Shown here in pieces: positions 20,601-31,040 of a stretch of 64,000 bases of DNA. Position numbers and translations under genes: made by a program. Origin of the DNA: Manihot esculenta (Eukaryota > Streptophyta > Magnoliopsida > Malpighiales > Euphorbiaceae); contig NC_035166.2 of assembly GCF_001659605.2 (NCBI RefSeq), positions 17,317,003-17,381,002 of the forward strand. The letters are read 5' to 3'. Numbering within the stretch: position 1 is the first letter of the stretch; each line of letters opens with the position of its first letter. The notes beneath the pieces are model-generated. The model was not told the origin of the DNA, ran no database searches, and worked only from the letters and a program-made list of their open reading frames with translations.

Positions 20601-22774
20601 TGTAATACCCGGCTAGAATCCGGCACCGGAATTCCTGTTGTCTGGTGAATCCGGGGTGTCGGAATTCTAAAAAGGGTAGGATTTATGTTTTACTAGGTGT
20701 TATGATGTGTTTAAATGTTTTAAGGTTAAGGGAAGTGAGTTTTGAGTTGAAATGACCTAAGGCAGTTGAGCCAAGTTCGGCCGCCGAAAGTAAGTTCGGC
20801 CGCCGAAAGTGTTTGGCTTCCGAAGGGAAGTTCGGCCCCCGAATGCTGCATGGTGTTGCATGTGATTGGGCAGCCGACGATGAGTTGGCCAGCCAAGCTG
20901 AGTCATGGCTTTTGACAGATGTTGGCCTCAGATTCTTGCCATGAATTAGCCACGTCTTCTATGACTCATCTGCAAGTGTTTTGAGCAGCTCATGCAGGAG
21001 TTTGCTCATTCACCAAGTTTTGAAGGGTTTGAAGCAAAAAGTGAGTTTGAGAGAGTTTGAGAGTGTGAGAAGAGGTGATCCGTTTTCCCTTGTTCAGAGT
21101 GTCTAGCTTCTTGCTACAGGAGGTAAGTGATGCACTTAAACATGTGTATATGTTTCTGAGTTTATGGGGATAAAGGAAGGAGATGCATGCTTAGGGTATT
21201 AATGGTAGTTTCAAAGAATTATGCATGGCTACATGTTTATATGTATGTTTGTTTTGTTGTTTGGGGTTATTAGCTAGTCTTGGACCCCTGTGATCATATA
21301 CATGAGTATATGTATGTTGAGGAGGTGAAGTTTGCATGGTTTGAGAAGTTGAAGGAAAGAAGGAGATGGTTTGTCGTTGAAACTGAGTTCTGGATGAACT
21401 CAGGTTCGGCAGCCGAAAGTTCATTCGGCCGCCGAACCTCTTGCATGGTAGCTTAGGCTGCCACAGCTTGCCCCCGAGTGTTTTTGCATGTTCGGCTCTG
21501 TTTGGGGGATTCGGCCGCCGAAGGTGCCGCCGAAGGTGCTTGAGTTTCGTCTCTGAAGAGGACATTCGGCCGCCGAACCTGCCGCCGAAAGTGTTCTGTC
21601 CAGCTTTTCTTTTGCATGCTTTGCATGATTAGTTAAGTGAGTTTCAGGGGATTCTTGGGGAGTTTAATAGAGGTAGTGATAAGTTAGTTTGGTCCCTCAT
21701 TTGAGTCCATCTGTATAGGTACAGACCAGAGGAACCAGAGAGAGCAGCAGTGAGTACTGCTCCAGAGGTGAGCCTGCAGAGTCAGTCAGTCCAGATAGCC
21801 AGAGGTGAGTGGAATTAAACTTATGACTTTTAATTGAATCACAAACTGCTTTTAGCATATCTCATGCATCATGTTTATGCCATAGGTTGATTGCATTAGT
21901 ATACACGAAGATGTTGCATTGCATTGTTATTTGGTGATGTGAGTGAATGCTGAATGATCCAATAGTCACAGACAGGAAGACCAGGAGCCTTTGACTACGC
22001 CCTGGCACGTATAGCAAAGACCAGGAGCCTTTGACTACGCCCTGGCAGGTATAGCAAAGTCCAGGAGCCTTTGACTACGCCCTGGCAATGGTAAGTTCAC
22101 AGGTGTTATATACACATATACATATATGACAGGAAGACCAGGTGCTCGATTCTACGCCCTGGCACAGAGTTACTGGGACTATGTGGTGACAGGTTTACTC
22201 TTGATGTGGCTTGTCTGTGATATGGTGCATTCCATGAGATCATATTTTACTGCGATGTTTTACTGTTCTACTCACTGGGCTATAGAGCTCATCCCACTCC
22301 CTTAACCCCAGTTTTGCAGGTTCAGTATTCAGTGTACAGTGTACAGGGACAGTCCAGCAGAGTACAAGAAAAGTAAAGAGATCTGTAATAGCTTAGAGTG
22401 GACATGTAATATTAAAGAGATGTAATAGTTGTTGCTTGACCTAGACCTAGTGATGTATGTTTTATACATGATCTGTATATGTATATATGTTTTCCTGTAT
22501 GTGAAAACCAGGCTTAACAGGTATGAATGAACCCATCTAGAGCAAGCTCTAGTCAGGGATACAGAGTACAGAGTACATGAGTACAGAGTACAGAGATAGT
22601 GCATGCACAGGTTGAGCCTTGGTTCAGAAAAGAGTTTTATTTTCACATAAAATGTATGATCATGTATGAGGTTTACAGGTACACAGAGAGTATAGCAGGC
22701 TTGCTACGGGTTCTGGCGGCCTTAAGCCGACCTGAATCCTAGCGCCGGTGACGGTCCATTTTGGGGTCGTTACA
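20601..22774 (+). repeat. A 3' LTR
   Basis: 2174 bases, the same length as the 5' LTR, with about ten substitutions and no indel seen by eye. Confidence 0.95.
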
Positions 22775-25599
22775 GATCCGTTTCAGCACTTGATATGGTC
22801 CATCCCCTCGTGCATCGAGTTTTGATTTCCTTTGAGTTGGAAACCTTTCCTTTCGCATATGGATCCAAACCCAATCACCTGGTTTGAATACAACTTTCTT
22901 GCGACCCTTATTGGTCTGTTTCTCATATATGCTGTTACGCTTCTCAATATGCTCACGCGCTTTCACGTGTATTGATTTAACCATTTCAGCCTTCGCTTTT
23001 CCATCTAATGGATTAAAACCATACACAACCTCAAAAGGTGAATAACCAGTAGAAGAATGGACTGCTCGATTATAAGCAAATTCAACATATGGCAAACATT
23101 CTTCCCAAGTTTTCAAGTTCCTACCCACAATAGCACGAAGCATAGTTCCTAAAGTCCTATTAACAACTTCAGTTTGGCCATCTGTTTGTGGATGACAAGT
23201 AGTAGAAAATAAAAGTTTAGTACCCAATTTCTCCCACAAAACACGCCAGAAATGACTAAGGAACTTAGAATCTCTATCAGAAACAATAGTCCTAGGTATA
23301 CCATGCAAACAGACTACTTCCCTGAAAAACAAATCAGCTATGTTCGTTGCATCATCAGTTTTATGACATGGAATAAAATGTGCCATCTTGCTAAAGCGAT
23401 CTACAACAACAAACACTGAATCTGTACCTCTTTTTGTCCTAGGTAAACCTATCACAAAATCCATAGATATATCAGTCCAAGGTTCAGTAGGTACAGGCAA
23501 AGGAGTATACAACCCATGTGGCAAGGACTTAGATTTAGCATGTTTACATGCAAAGCATTGAGCACAAATTTTCTTTACATATTTTCGCATGTTAGGCCAA
23601 TAAAAGTGTTCATTCAACATGTCTAAAGTCTTTTGCACACCAAAATGTCCCATTAATCCTCCTGAATGTGATTCTCTAACAAGTAACTCACACACTGAAC
23701 AATTAGGTATGCATATTTGTTTCCCCCTAAAAAGAAACCCATCATGCAAATAAAACTTTTTAAATGCCCCATGTTCACATGCCTTAAATACATCAGAAAA
23801 ATCAGTATCATTCTCATACATATCTTTCAAATGCTCAAATCCTAACAATTTAGAACTAAGCATGGAAGTCAATGCATAACGTCTAGATAATGCATCGGCA
23901 ATCGCATTCTCTTTACCTTGCTTGTATTTAATCACATAAGGAAAGATTTCGAGATATTCAACCCACTTACCATGCCGCTTGTTCAACTTCCCTTGTCCCT
24001 TCAAGTGTTTGAGAGACTGATGGTCGGTATGAATCACAAACTCATTAGGCAGCAAGTAGTGTTCCCAAACTTCAAGAGCCCTAATCAGTGCATAGAACTC
24101 TTTGTCATAGGTGGAATAGTTCAATTGTGCGCCACCTAACTTCTCACTAAAATATGCTATGGGTCGGCCTTCCTGCATAAGAACAGCACCAATACCAATC
24201 CCAGAAGCATCACATTCAATTTCAAAGGTTTTAGAAAAATCAGGTAACCTGAAAACAGGAGCGGTAGTAAGTTTTTCTTTCAATGTGTTAAATGCAAGTT
24301 CCTGTTCTTTACCCCACTTAAAACCAACAGCCTTTTTAATAATCTCATTTAGAGGTGCAACAATAGTGCTGAAATCTCTAACAAACCTCCTATAGAAGCT
24401 TGCTAATCCATGAAAAGATCTCACCTCATTAGCATTCTTAGGTGTAGGCCATTCTTGGATAGCCTTAACCTTTTCAGTATCTACCTCAACTCCACGTGAA
24501 CTAATAATAAATCCTAGGAATATGACACTATTAGTACAAAATGTGCATTTCTTAAGATTAGCATACAGTTCATGTTCACGCAACTTCTGTAAAACAAGTT
24601 CAACATGCCTAATGTGGTCATCCATGTTTCGGCTATAAATCAATATATCATCAAAATACACAACCACAAACTTACCTAGGTAATCACGCAAAACATGGTT
24701 CATCAATCTCATAAATGTGCTAGGTGCATTAGTTAAGCCAAAAGGCATGACTAACCATTCATATAAACCATATTTTGTCTTAAAGGCAGTTTTCCTCTCA
24801 TCACCTAACTTCATCCTAATTTGATGTTAACCGCTTTTCAAATCAATTTTTGTAAAGAAAACAGCACCACATAATTCTTCAAGCATATCATCTAATCTAG
24901 GAATAGGATGGCGATACTTTACAGTGATTTTGTTGATCGCACGACAATCAACACACATGCGCATTGTTCCATCTTTCTTTGGAACCAACAAAATAGGTAC
25001 TGCGCATGGACTAAGGCTCTCCCTGATATGTCCCTTAGCTAGCAACTCATCAACTTGCTTTTGCAATTCCTTCGTCTCCTCAGGATTGCTACGGTAAGCT
25101 GGACGGTTTGGAATCTGAGCTCCAGGAACAAAATCGATTTGATGTTCTATTCCCCTAATGGGTGGCAACCCAGATGGCACCTCCTCAAGAAATACATCCT
25201 CAAACTCCTGCAATAACATAGAAAAAGAACTAGGCAATTCAACAGTAGGGTTAGTCTCAATCATAAAATTGGAACTAAAACGCAATATAATCAAAGCTCT
25301 CTTCCCTAAGTATGGTTTCTTCAGCTCTCTCTCTTTACAATAAAAGGAAGACTTGCTGAATTCTTCACTCTTCTCACTCAGCTCTCCTTTTACCTCCACA
25401 CTCACTAACGTTTTCTCTCCTGCACATCTCTCATTTTTATCCTTTCCCGTGCAGTCACTCTCCTTTGGGCCATGCGAAACTTTCATTTTACTGCTGGCCT
25501 CTTTTCCCTCATTCTTTTTACTTGTCTCACCTCCCTTACCCAATTTAGCAGATTGTTGTAATTTCACTTGATCTGCATATACATCTTTAGGAGATAATG
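22775..25599 (-). pseudogene. B#1 RT, RNase H and integrase (CRM type)
   Basis: Reverse-strand pol. From the right: linker after protease, RT ([19 protein letters not shown] near 24636-24665), RNase H (IECDASGIG), the HHCC finger (about 23545-23680) and a D-D-E core with the canonical SDRDSKF. It then has [13 protein letters not shown], after which it is cut by A at 22775 and continues at 13184. One nonsense change is seen: the Tyr of GYHQIR is TAA at about 24827. An in-frame loss of about 16 residues after GFNPL (near 23015) is seen by comparison with B#2. Otherwise open, so only mildly decayed. Confidence 0.85.
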
Positions 25600-25603
25600 T
25601 GAT

Positions 25604-25831
25604 GTGAACCAGCATGGGAAGCAAGGCAAGGATCCCTTGGAGCTACAACAAGGACCATTGACAAGGAATAAAGCAAGGAAGTACGGCGTTACTCTTGGAT
25701 TGCATATTCAAGAATTTATTACAAGAGAGATGACTGAAATTGCTAGGGATAAGTGCGAGAAGGAACTTGAAGGTCATTCGAAGCTGATTACGTTGCTGGG
25801 TGTATGCATGGATGAAGCAGAAGCAAATTGA
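25604..25831 (+). CDS. U3-encoded polyprotein tail of Z (in LTR)
   Basis: About 75 codons without a required ATG. In a full element this would be the C-terminal end of pol read into the 3' LTR. It shares the QGP-x-TR-basic motif and the LHIQE, EMTE-like region with the D tail (46490-46726). It occurs again in reverse at 26878-27106. It is not expected to be expressed alone. Confidence 0.5.
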   Translation: MNQHGKQGKDPLELQQGPLTRNKARKYGVTLGLHIQEFITREMTEIARDKCEKELEGHSKLITLLGVCMDEAEAN

Positions 25832-26147
25832 AGATTTGTAGCGCTCACTACCATTATCAAAGTCGCGCTCGCGACATTCAGTTAGCCGAAGATACTTTTG
25901 TGTTTTGTGGAAGTTAATTTTGGAGCACATCATGGAGGAAGATAGTGGAGAATCAGCCCGAACCATAAGCAGGTTGTGGTTTCGTCCCTGAGGTTGTGGT
26001 TTCTGCTGGAACTATTGAGGCATACGAGAATGTGGTTGGTTTTTAAAGACTTGGCAGTTATTTTTTTTTTGTTTCCCTGTTGGGATAGGAATTCTGACTT
26101 AGTATTTGTTTTCCTTTTCCAACTAGGTTTAGGTTTTTGCCTTACAC

Positions 26148-26156
26148 TATAAATAA
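26148..26156 (+). promoter_or_regulatory. TATA box of Z LTR
   Basis: TATAAATAA in the Z LTR; also present in reverse in the copy at 27352-27999. It lies outside the inverted arms, so the palindrome keeps only one promoter. Confidence 0.45.
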
Positions 26157-26470
26157 GGCCTTAAATTCTTATATCAGACACTTCTTTTGTTTTTTTGACA
26201 AATTTAATTCAGATTTGCTTTATGCAAATTTCGGCCTTCTTTGAGAGAGTGAGAGTTTGCTTCTTTCATTGATTGCATCACGAATCAGACCAACTTATCA
26301 ATTTCGATTGTGGCGTTCTTCTGATCCGTTCTACAAAATCCTTCCGTTATTAGTGTTCTAGCTTCGCTAAGCTTAGGGTGCTATAGAGGGTGGTTTATCC
26401 ACGTTCTTGGAATCTATATCAGAGGTGCGACGGGGTTTGAGGATTAAGTGCCATAGGGTTCCGCGTCATT

Positions 26471-26650
26471 TGGTATCAGAGCCAAAGTGAGGTAAATTCT
26501 GATTTATCTTAGGATCTAGGGTTTTTGAGTTTTCCTTTTCTTCCTTGTTCTTTCCGGTGAAAGCTTGTGTATCCATGGCTGCACCTTCTTGATTATCAAT
26601 CTAAAAAAAAAAAAAAAAATTGAAATCCAAAAAAAAAAAAAAAAAAAATA
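26471..26650 (+). other. PBS and partial leader of the Z insertion
   Basis: PBS TGGTATCAGAGC at 26471-26482, then a leader closely similar to that of X, including the CCATGGCTGCACCTTCTTGATT region and two A runs separated by TTGAAATCC. It ends in the A run that forms the turn. Confidence 0.8.
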
Positions 26651-27109
26651 ACTGCCAAGTCTTTAAAAACCAACCACATTCTCGTATGCCTCAATAGTTC
26701 CAGCAGAAACCACAACCTCAGGGACGAAACCACAACCTGCTTATGGTTCGGGCTGATTCTCCACTATCTTCCTCCATGATGTGCTCCAAAATTAACTTCC
26801 ACAAAACACAAAAGTATCTTCGGCTAACTGAATGTCGCGAGCGCGACTTTGATAATGGTAGTGAGCGCTACAAATCTTCAATTTGCTTCTGCTTCATCCA
26901 TGCATACACCCAGCAACGTAATCAGCTTCGAATGACCTTCAAGTTCCTTCTCGCACTTATCCCTAGCAATTTCAGTCATCTCTCTTGTAATAAATTCTTG
27001 AATATGCAATCCAAGAGTAACGCCGTACTTCCTTGCTTTATTCCTTGTCAATGGTCCTTGTTGTAGCTCCAAGGGATCCTTGCCTTGCTTCCCATGCTGG
27101 TTCACATCA

Positions 27110-27351
27110 TAATGGTACAAGTATATGTTTTACACCGAGGAACGTAAAAGAAAACCTATTACTATACCCATCATGAATGACACGCCTATCAAATTGCCAT
27201 GGTCTACCTAACAAAATATGTCCAGCCTGCATGGGTACAATATCACAAGTAACCTCATCTACATATTTGCCAATAGAAAATGACACTTTACATTGCTTGG
27301 TTACCTTTGCCTCGCCGCTATCATTCAACCACTAAAGTCTGTAAGGATTAG
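27110..27351 (-). pseudogene. B#1 protease, C-terminal part
   Basis: Reverse-strand reading has NDSGEAKVTKQ, HILLGRPWQFDRR and YSNRFSF, the retropepsin-domain end of B. It joins across the Z insertion to the linker at 25594. One TGG to TAG change (plus strand CCACTAAAG near 27330) gives a stop. Confidence 0.75.
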
Positions 27352-27999
27352 TGACGCGGAACCCTATGGCACTTAGTCCTCAAACCCCGTCGCACCTCTG
27401 ATATAGATTCCAAGAACGTGGATAAACCACCCTCTATAGCACCCTAAGCTTAGCGAAGCTAGAACACTAATAACGGAAGGATTTTGTAGAACGGATCAGA
27501 AGAACGCCACAATCGAAATTGATAAGTTGGTCTGATTCGTGATGCAATCAATGAAAGAAGCAAACTCTCACTCTCTCAAAGAAGGCCGAAATTTGCATAA
27601 AGCAAATCTGAATTAAATTTGTCAAAAAAACGAAAGAAAGTGTCTGATATAAGAATTTAAGGCCTTATTTATAGTGTAAGGCAAAAACCTAAACCTAGTT
27701 GGAAAAGGAAAACAAATACTAAGTCAGAAATCCTATCCCAACAGGGAAACAAGCTAAAATAACAAAAATAACTGCCAAGTCTTTAAAAACCAACCACATT
27801 CTCGTATGCCTCAATAGTTCCAGCAGAAACCACAACCTCAGGGACGAAACCACAACCTGCTTATGGTTCAGGCTGATTCTCCACTATCTTCCTCCATGAT
27901 GTGCCCCAAAATTAACTTCCACAAAACACAAAAGTATCTTCGGCTAACTGAATGTCGCGAGCGCGACTTTGATAATGGTAGCGAGCGCTACAAATCTTC
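27352..27999 (-). repeat. Z LTR lacking its U3 start
   Basis: Reverse-strand Z LTR beginning TGACGCGG at 27352. The first 240-odd bases of U3 are missing at the right, along with about 50 bases of adjoining B sequence. The join is filled by CTTCTATCTCTACA (27996-28009), also found at 28170-28183. It probably arose by repair of a deletion. Confidence 0.8.
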
Positions 28000-28007
28000 T
28001 ATCTCTA

Positions 28008-28295
28008 CACAATTAACTTGACTACCCGAATCTATTATCATGCTACAGACTTTACCACCTACCAAACAACGAGTGTGAAAGATGTTTTCACGCTGTTCAA
28101 GTCCCTCTTCGTTAATAGAAACATTTAAAGTACGCAATATCACTAAGGACTCTCCTTGAACTGGATACTCTTCTATCTCTACATCAGAACAATCTTCTAA
28201 AGGTGGTACTTCATCAGAATCAGAATCACTTTCGGAGACTATCTCATCTCCACTCACTATCATAGCACGTTTATTAGCACACTCATTGGCATAAT
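28008..28295 (-). pseudogene. B#1 protease N-terminal part and gag end
   Basis: Reading leftwards: end of the gag zinc-knuckle region, an acidic linker (SESDSDSDEVPPLEDCSD), EGLEQRENIFHTRC and the protease active site MIIDSGSQVNC. The protease is cut after NC by the Z deletion. The active site is the usual DSG, unlike the DGG of X and the NGG of D. Confidence 0.8.
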
Positions 28296-29125
28296 TGATA
28301 CGGATAAGGAAATAATACGATACTTCAAAGATTTAAAAAGGGAAACTCCAAATCATGACAAATCAAGTTACCATCGCTTAATTCAAGGCTTACGAGATGA
28401 GAACTATATTTGGGAAGCATGGGAGAATAAGGAAACAAATCAGACTCTCTTCAACACATGTGGACGCACAACACAATTTCAGATCGCGTAATGCATGTAT
28501 GGCCAAATTGCATTTAGGCCAGTTTTATTATTTTGGTATTTTAGTATTTTGTGGGATTTGTTTTAAATTAATTTGGCCTATATTAGAAGCCAAATTCGTG
28601 CAGCCCATTTAGGAAGGAGATTTCTCCAAGATAATTTAGGAAAATGATCTTTAATGTAATCCAGATTTGACTATTTGACTAGATACCCTTCCTATATTGT
28701 AATTACACCATCCTACAATAGAATTAGGGTTTGAAGGCTATAAAAACACCCTTAAGGTGGCAGCCACAAGAAAGCAGTTAATAAAAATGATTTTATGAAC
28801 AATATTTGGTCTTCTCCATTATTTCGTAACTTATCAAGGTTTAACCTTGTGGCGTTCTGATATGGATTTCCTCCATGCTTAGTTAACTTATCAAGAATTT
28901 CTTGTGGCGTTCTCGAAGCTGGAATCGCTTGATTATCTATGTTTCTAATCACATGGTTGGTTAGGGGTGTGGTAGAGCAACCTTCGCTTGATTATCCATG
29001 TTTCTAATCACATTCGTTGGTTAGGGGTGTGGTAGAGCAACCTTCTGGAAGATATCTTTGTGTCGTTCTTTATCAAGTTGTGTGATGGGGTTTTTGATCA
29101 CATGTTGATCCTGGGTTCCGCATCA
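28296..29125 (+). repeat. W LTR, complete
   Basis: 830 bases, TGATACGGATAAGG to CCGCATCA. A U3-encoded tail (DKEIIRYFKDLKRETPN...) runs to about 28492. TATAAAAA is near 28739-28746. Two 60-odd-bp tandem units follow near 28920-29045. Confidence 0.88.
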
Positions 29126-29278
29126 GTTGGTATCAGAGAGTTGATTTGTTTCCTTATTCTCCCATGCTTCCCAAATATAGTTCTCATCTCGTAAGCCTTG
29201 AATTAAGCGATGGTAACTTGATTTGGAGTTTCCCTTTTTAAATCTTTGAAGTATCGTATTATTTCCTTATCCGTATCA
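28296..29278. mobile_element. W insertion with two LTR starts facing inward
   Basis: 983 bases flanked by ATAAT (28291-28295 and 29279-29283). The empty site is visible in B#2 near 56698. It comprises a full W LTR (+, 28296-29125), GT plus 11 bases of PBS, then about 143 bases of W U3 in reverse ending TTATCCGTATCA. The join falls in a shared AGAG. The forward part equals plus-strand strong-stop DNA (U3-R-U5-PBS). Confidence 0.9.
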
Positions 29279-29436
29279 ATAATGCCCATGCCCTTTACAT
29301 TTAAAGCACTGAATATCTCTAGTTCTATTTGATTTAGGGGCTGATTCATTTTTACCATGAGAGTTGGATGTTTCTTTGGAAGGTAACATGCCTTTTTGAG
29401 TTGAAGACTTATCAAACCTTTTAGGATCAGGCTTGG
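29279..29436 (-). pseudogene. B#1 gag zinc-knuckle segment
   Basis: Continues B#1 gag after the W insertion: IQCFKCKGHGHY and the Ser/Lys-rich stretch before it. It stops at GGCTTGG, where the X/Y piece begins; about 400 bases of gag found in B#2 are missing here. Confidence 0.75.
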
Positions 29437-30575
29437 TGTCGCGGAACCCTATGGCACAAGCCTCAAACCCACACGCACAAGTAGATATGGAATCCAAAGA
29501 TTTGATAAACCCACCTCCTATGGCACCCCACACTTAGAGAAGCTGAAACACCAATAATCGAAGGATTTAGATTAGAATCTGACAAACGCCACAACGAATA
29601 GTTGATAAGTAAGCCAAGATTCCTGGTGCAATTGATGAAAGCAAATCCTCACTCTCACTCAAAGCAATACACGCCAAAGGCATGAAAGAAATTCTGAAAA
29701 GTTTGATTAAAAGCTCCTCTTACAATTGTTTCTTATCCTTATATAGTAAGGAGAAAAACAATTAAAACCCTAAGACACTCTTCTTGGTCCTGACTTAAAC
29801 ACATAAGGCCCAAGCCCAATCACACACTAAAATAACACATAAGTATTAAAACATAAGCCCAAAACATGGCCCAACACTCTAAAACTTAAAAGATAAAGTA
29901 TGGCCAGAATACAAGCCCAAACAAAGCTAAAATAAAACAAGTGTTAAATAATAAAAATATAGCAAGCCCAGCATAAGAAAGCTGAATCTTCATAAAAGCC
30001 TTACTTGATCTTCACTTTAGGCTTCCCTTTGTGTAGTTTTAGCCCATAGGTTTGATTAGGCTCCCTAAGCCTATGATTACAAGTGTTGCACCAAACCTGT
30101 CCCATATGAGTTGAAGCACGCCCCAAATATATATGGATCATATGAATATGATTTTGAACTCCTTTTAGATCCATTTGAATGACATAAGTTTGCTCCACAC
30201 CATTGTTAGAAATTTGCCCTATTGAATCCGTATCATTCTCTCCTTCTTTAGAAAAGATTCGTCCTCCAATCTTGCTGATATTTATATCAAAAAGGGAAGC
30301 TTTAGGAACCCATGTATCTTCAAAGACCTCCTTTTGAATAGGTGGAAATAGGATAAAACTTTCGTCATGAATGTTTTCATCAACAACCTGCACATCAAGA
30401 ACAAATGAACTAGGCATAAAAATATTAGTCATAGAAATGAACTTGCAAAGCTTCAACATATTCCTTCATGAATCCTTGAAGTGCTTCCTTCAACCTCTTG
30501 GATCTCAGCCTTGTAATTGGTCCTTGAGGCAATGCTAGCTCATCATTTTTGGTGTTGTTGTTCGTGCTTACATCA
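29437..30575 (-). mobile_element. Chimeric X/Y LTR piece
   Basis: On the reverse strand it starts as the first 139 bases of a Y LTR (30575 to 30437). It switches to the X ORF (about 200 bases, to the PPT) and ends as a complete 799-base X LTR (29437-30235; terminus CCGCGACA). No target duplication is seen, and about 400 bases of B gag are lost across the site. The X stem-loop here has a mismatch. Confidence 0.7.
30001..30435 (-). pseudogene. Partial X ORF, C-terminal end
   Basis: Reading has SMTNIFMPSSF...IQKEVFEDTWVPKASLFDINISKI and the full U3-encoded tail ending KVKIK. The protease part is absent. The ORF is open but truncated at its 5' side by the Y join at 30436. Confidence 0.7.
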
Positions 30576-31040
30576 TAACTCTCCATTCTTTCTCCTAGAT
30601 TTCACAAGCTCATCCCACCATATTAGTGCATAATCTGAAAAATCAAGAGCAGCAAGTTTTACCTTTTTATCGTCGGAATAGTTTTGACTGTTAAAAACCA
30701 TCTCCACTTTACGCTCCCACTCTAAATAGGCATCAACATCAGCCTTACCATTGAAGCTTGGAATCTTCATCTTTATGGAGTTCATACTGTTATCTACATA
30801 TGGTACACGATCATTGAACCTTCTGGCTCGGACAGTGGCTGATTGTGCCTCATTTTCCTCTTCATAGGATGGATCGTGTGTATCATCATCCCTCTGAATG
30901 GACTTGCCCTTTGAAGATCTAAGGTTGTCCTCAAGGTTATCCATTCTCGAATTTAGCTTCTGAAAGCTATCCATGAAAGCTTTATATATATCTTTAAGAT
31001 CAAATGTAGGGTCAGAAGTATCACCAGTACGCCCAGACAT
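30576..31040 (-). pseudogene. B#1 gag, N-terminal part
   Basis: Starts at MSGRTGDTSDPTFD (ATG at 31040). It has a coiled-coil-like SFQKLNSRMDNLEDNL stretch, then SMNSIKMKIPSFNG and YLEWERKVEMVF, the gag core also seen in B#2 and D. It is open for about 155 residues and then broken by the X/Y piece at 30575. Confidence 0.8.

Larger units (their letters stand above)
13185..22774 (+). mobile_element. A: full-length Tekay/Del-type chromovirus
   Basis: 9590 bases. Both LTRs are 2174 bases (TGT...ACA) and GATCC is duplicated at 13180-13184 and 22775-22779. PBS, one unbroken gag-pol ORF and PPT are all present. About ten LTR differences are seen by eye (roughly 0.5 percent), so the insertion is recent. 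It lies in the integrase end of B#1, and B#2 shows the unfilled site near 52470. Confidence 0.95.
25600..26468 (+). repeat. Z LTR, complete
   Basis: 869 bases, TGATGTGAACC to CCGCGTCA. An open frame to 25831 encodes a tail with QQGPLTRNKARK. TATAAATAA is at 26148-26156. The LTR is followed by a 2-base spacer and TGGTATCAGAGC (26471-26482). Confidence 0.88.
25600..27109. mobile_element. Z insertion with two LTR starts facing inward (palindrome)
   Basis: 1510 bases flanked by TAATG (25595-25599 and 27110-27114). The uninterrupted site is in B#2 near 56128. It consists of a full Z LTR (+, 25600-26468), PBS, about 150 bases of leader up to an A run, then the first 471 bases of the LTR in reverse (26639-27109). 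The arms 25600-26070 and 26639-27109 match base for base by eye. The switch lies in a homopolymer: the leader A run (26629-26648) meets the reversed T run at U3 position 462-471. Both ends are genuine U3 termini, so integrase could use them. It has no coding capacity of its own. Confidence 0.9.

Noticed and set aside
25600..27109. DNA transposon or MITE with long terminal inverted repeats
   Set aside because: The inverted ends are U3 starts of a recognisable LTR, and a PBS with initiator tRNA-Met match follows the forward LTR. No transposase or class II terminal motif is present.
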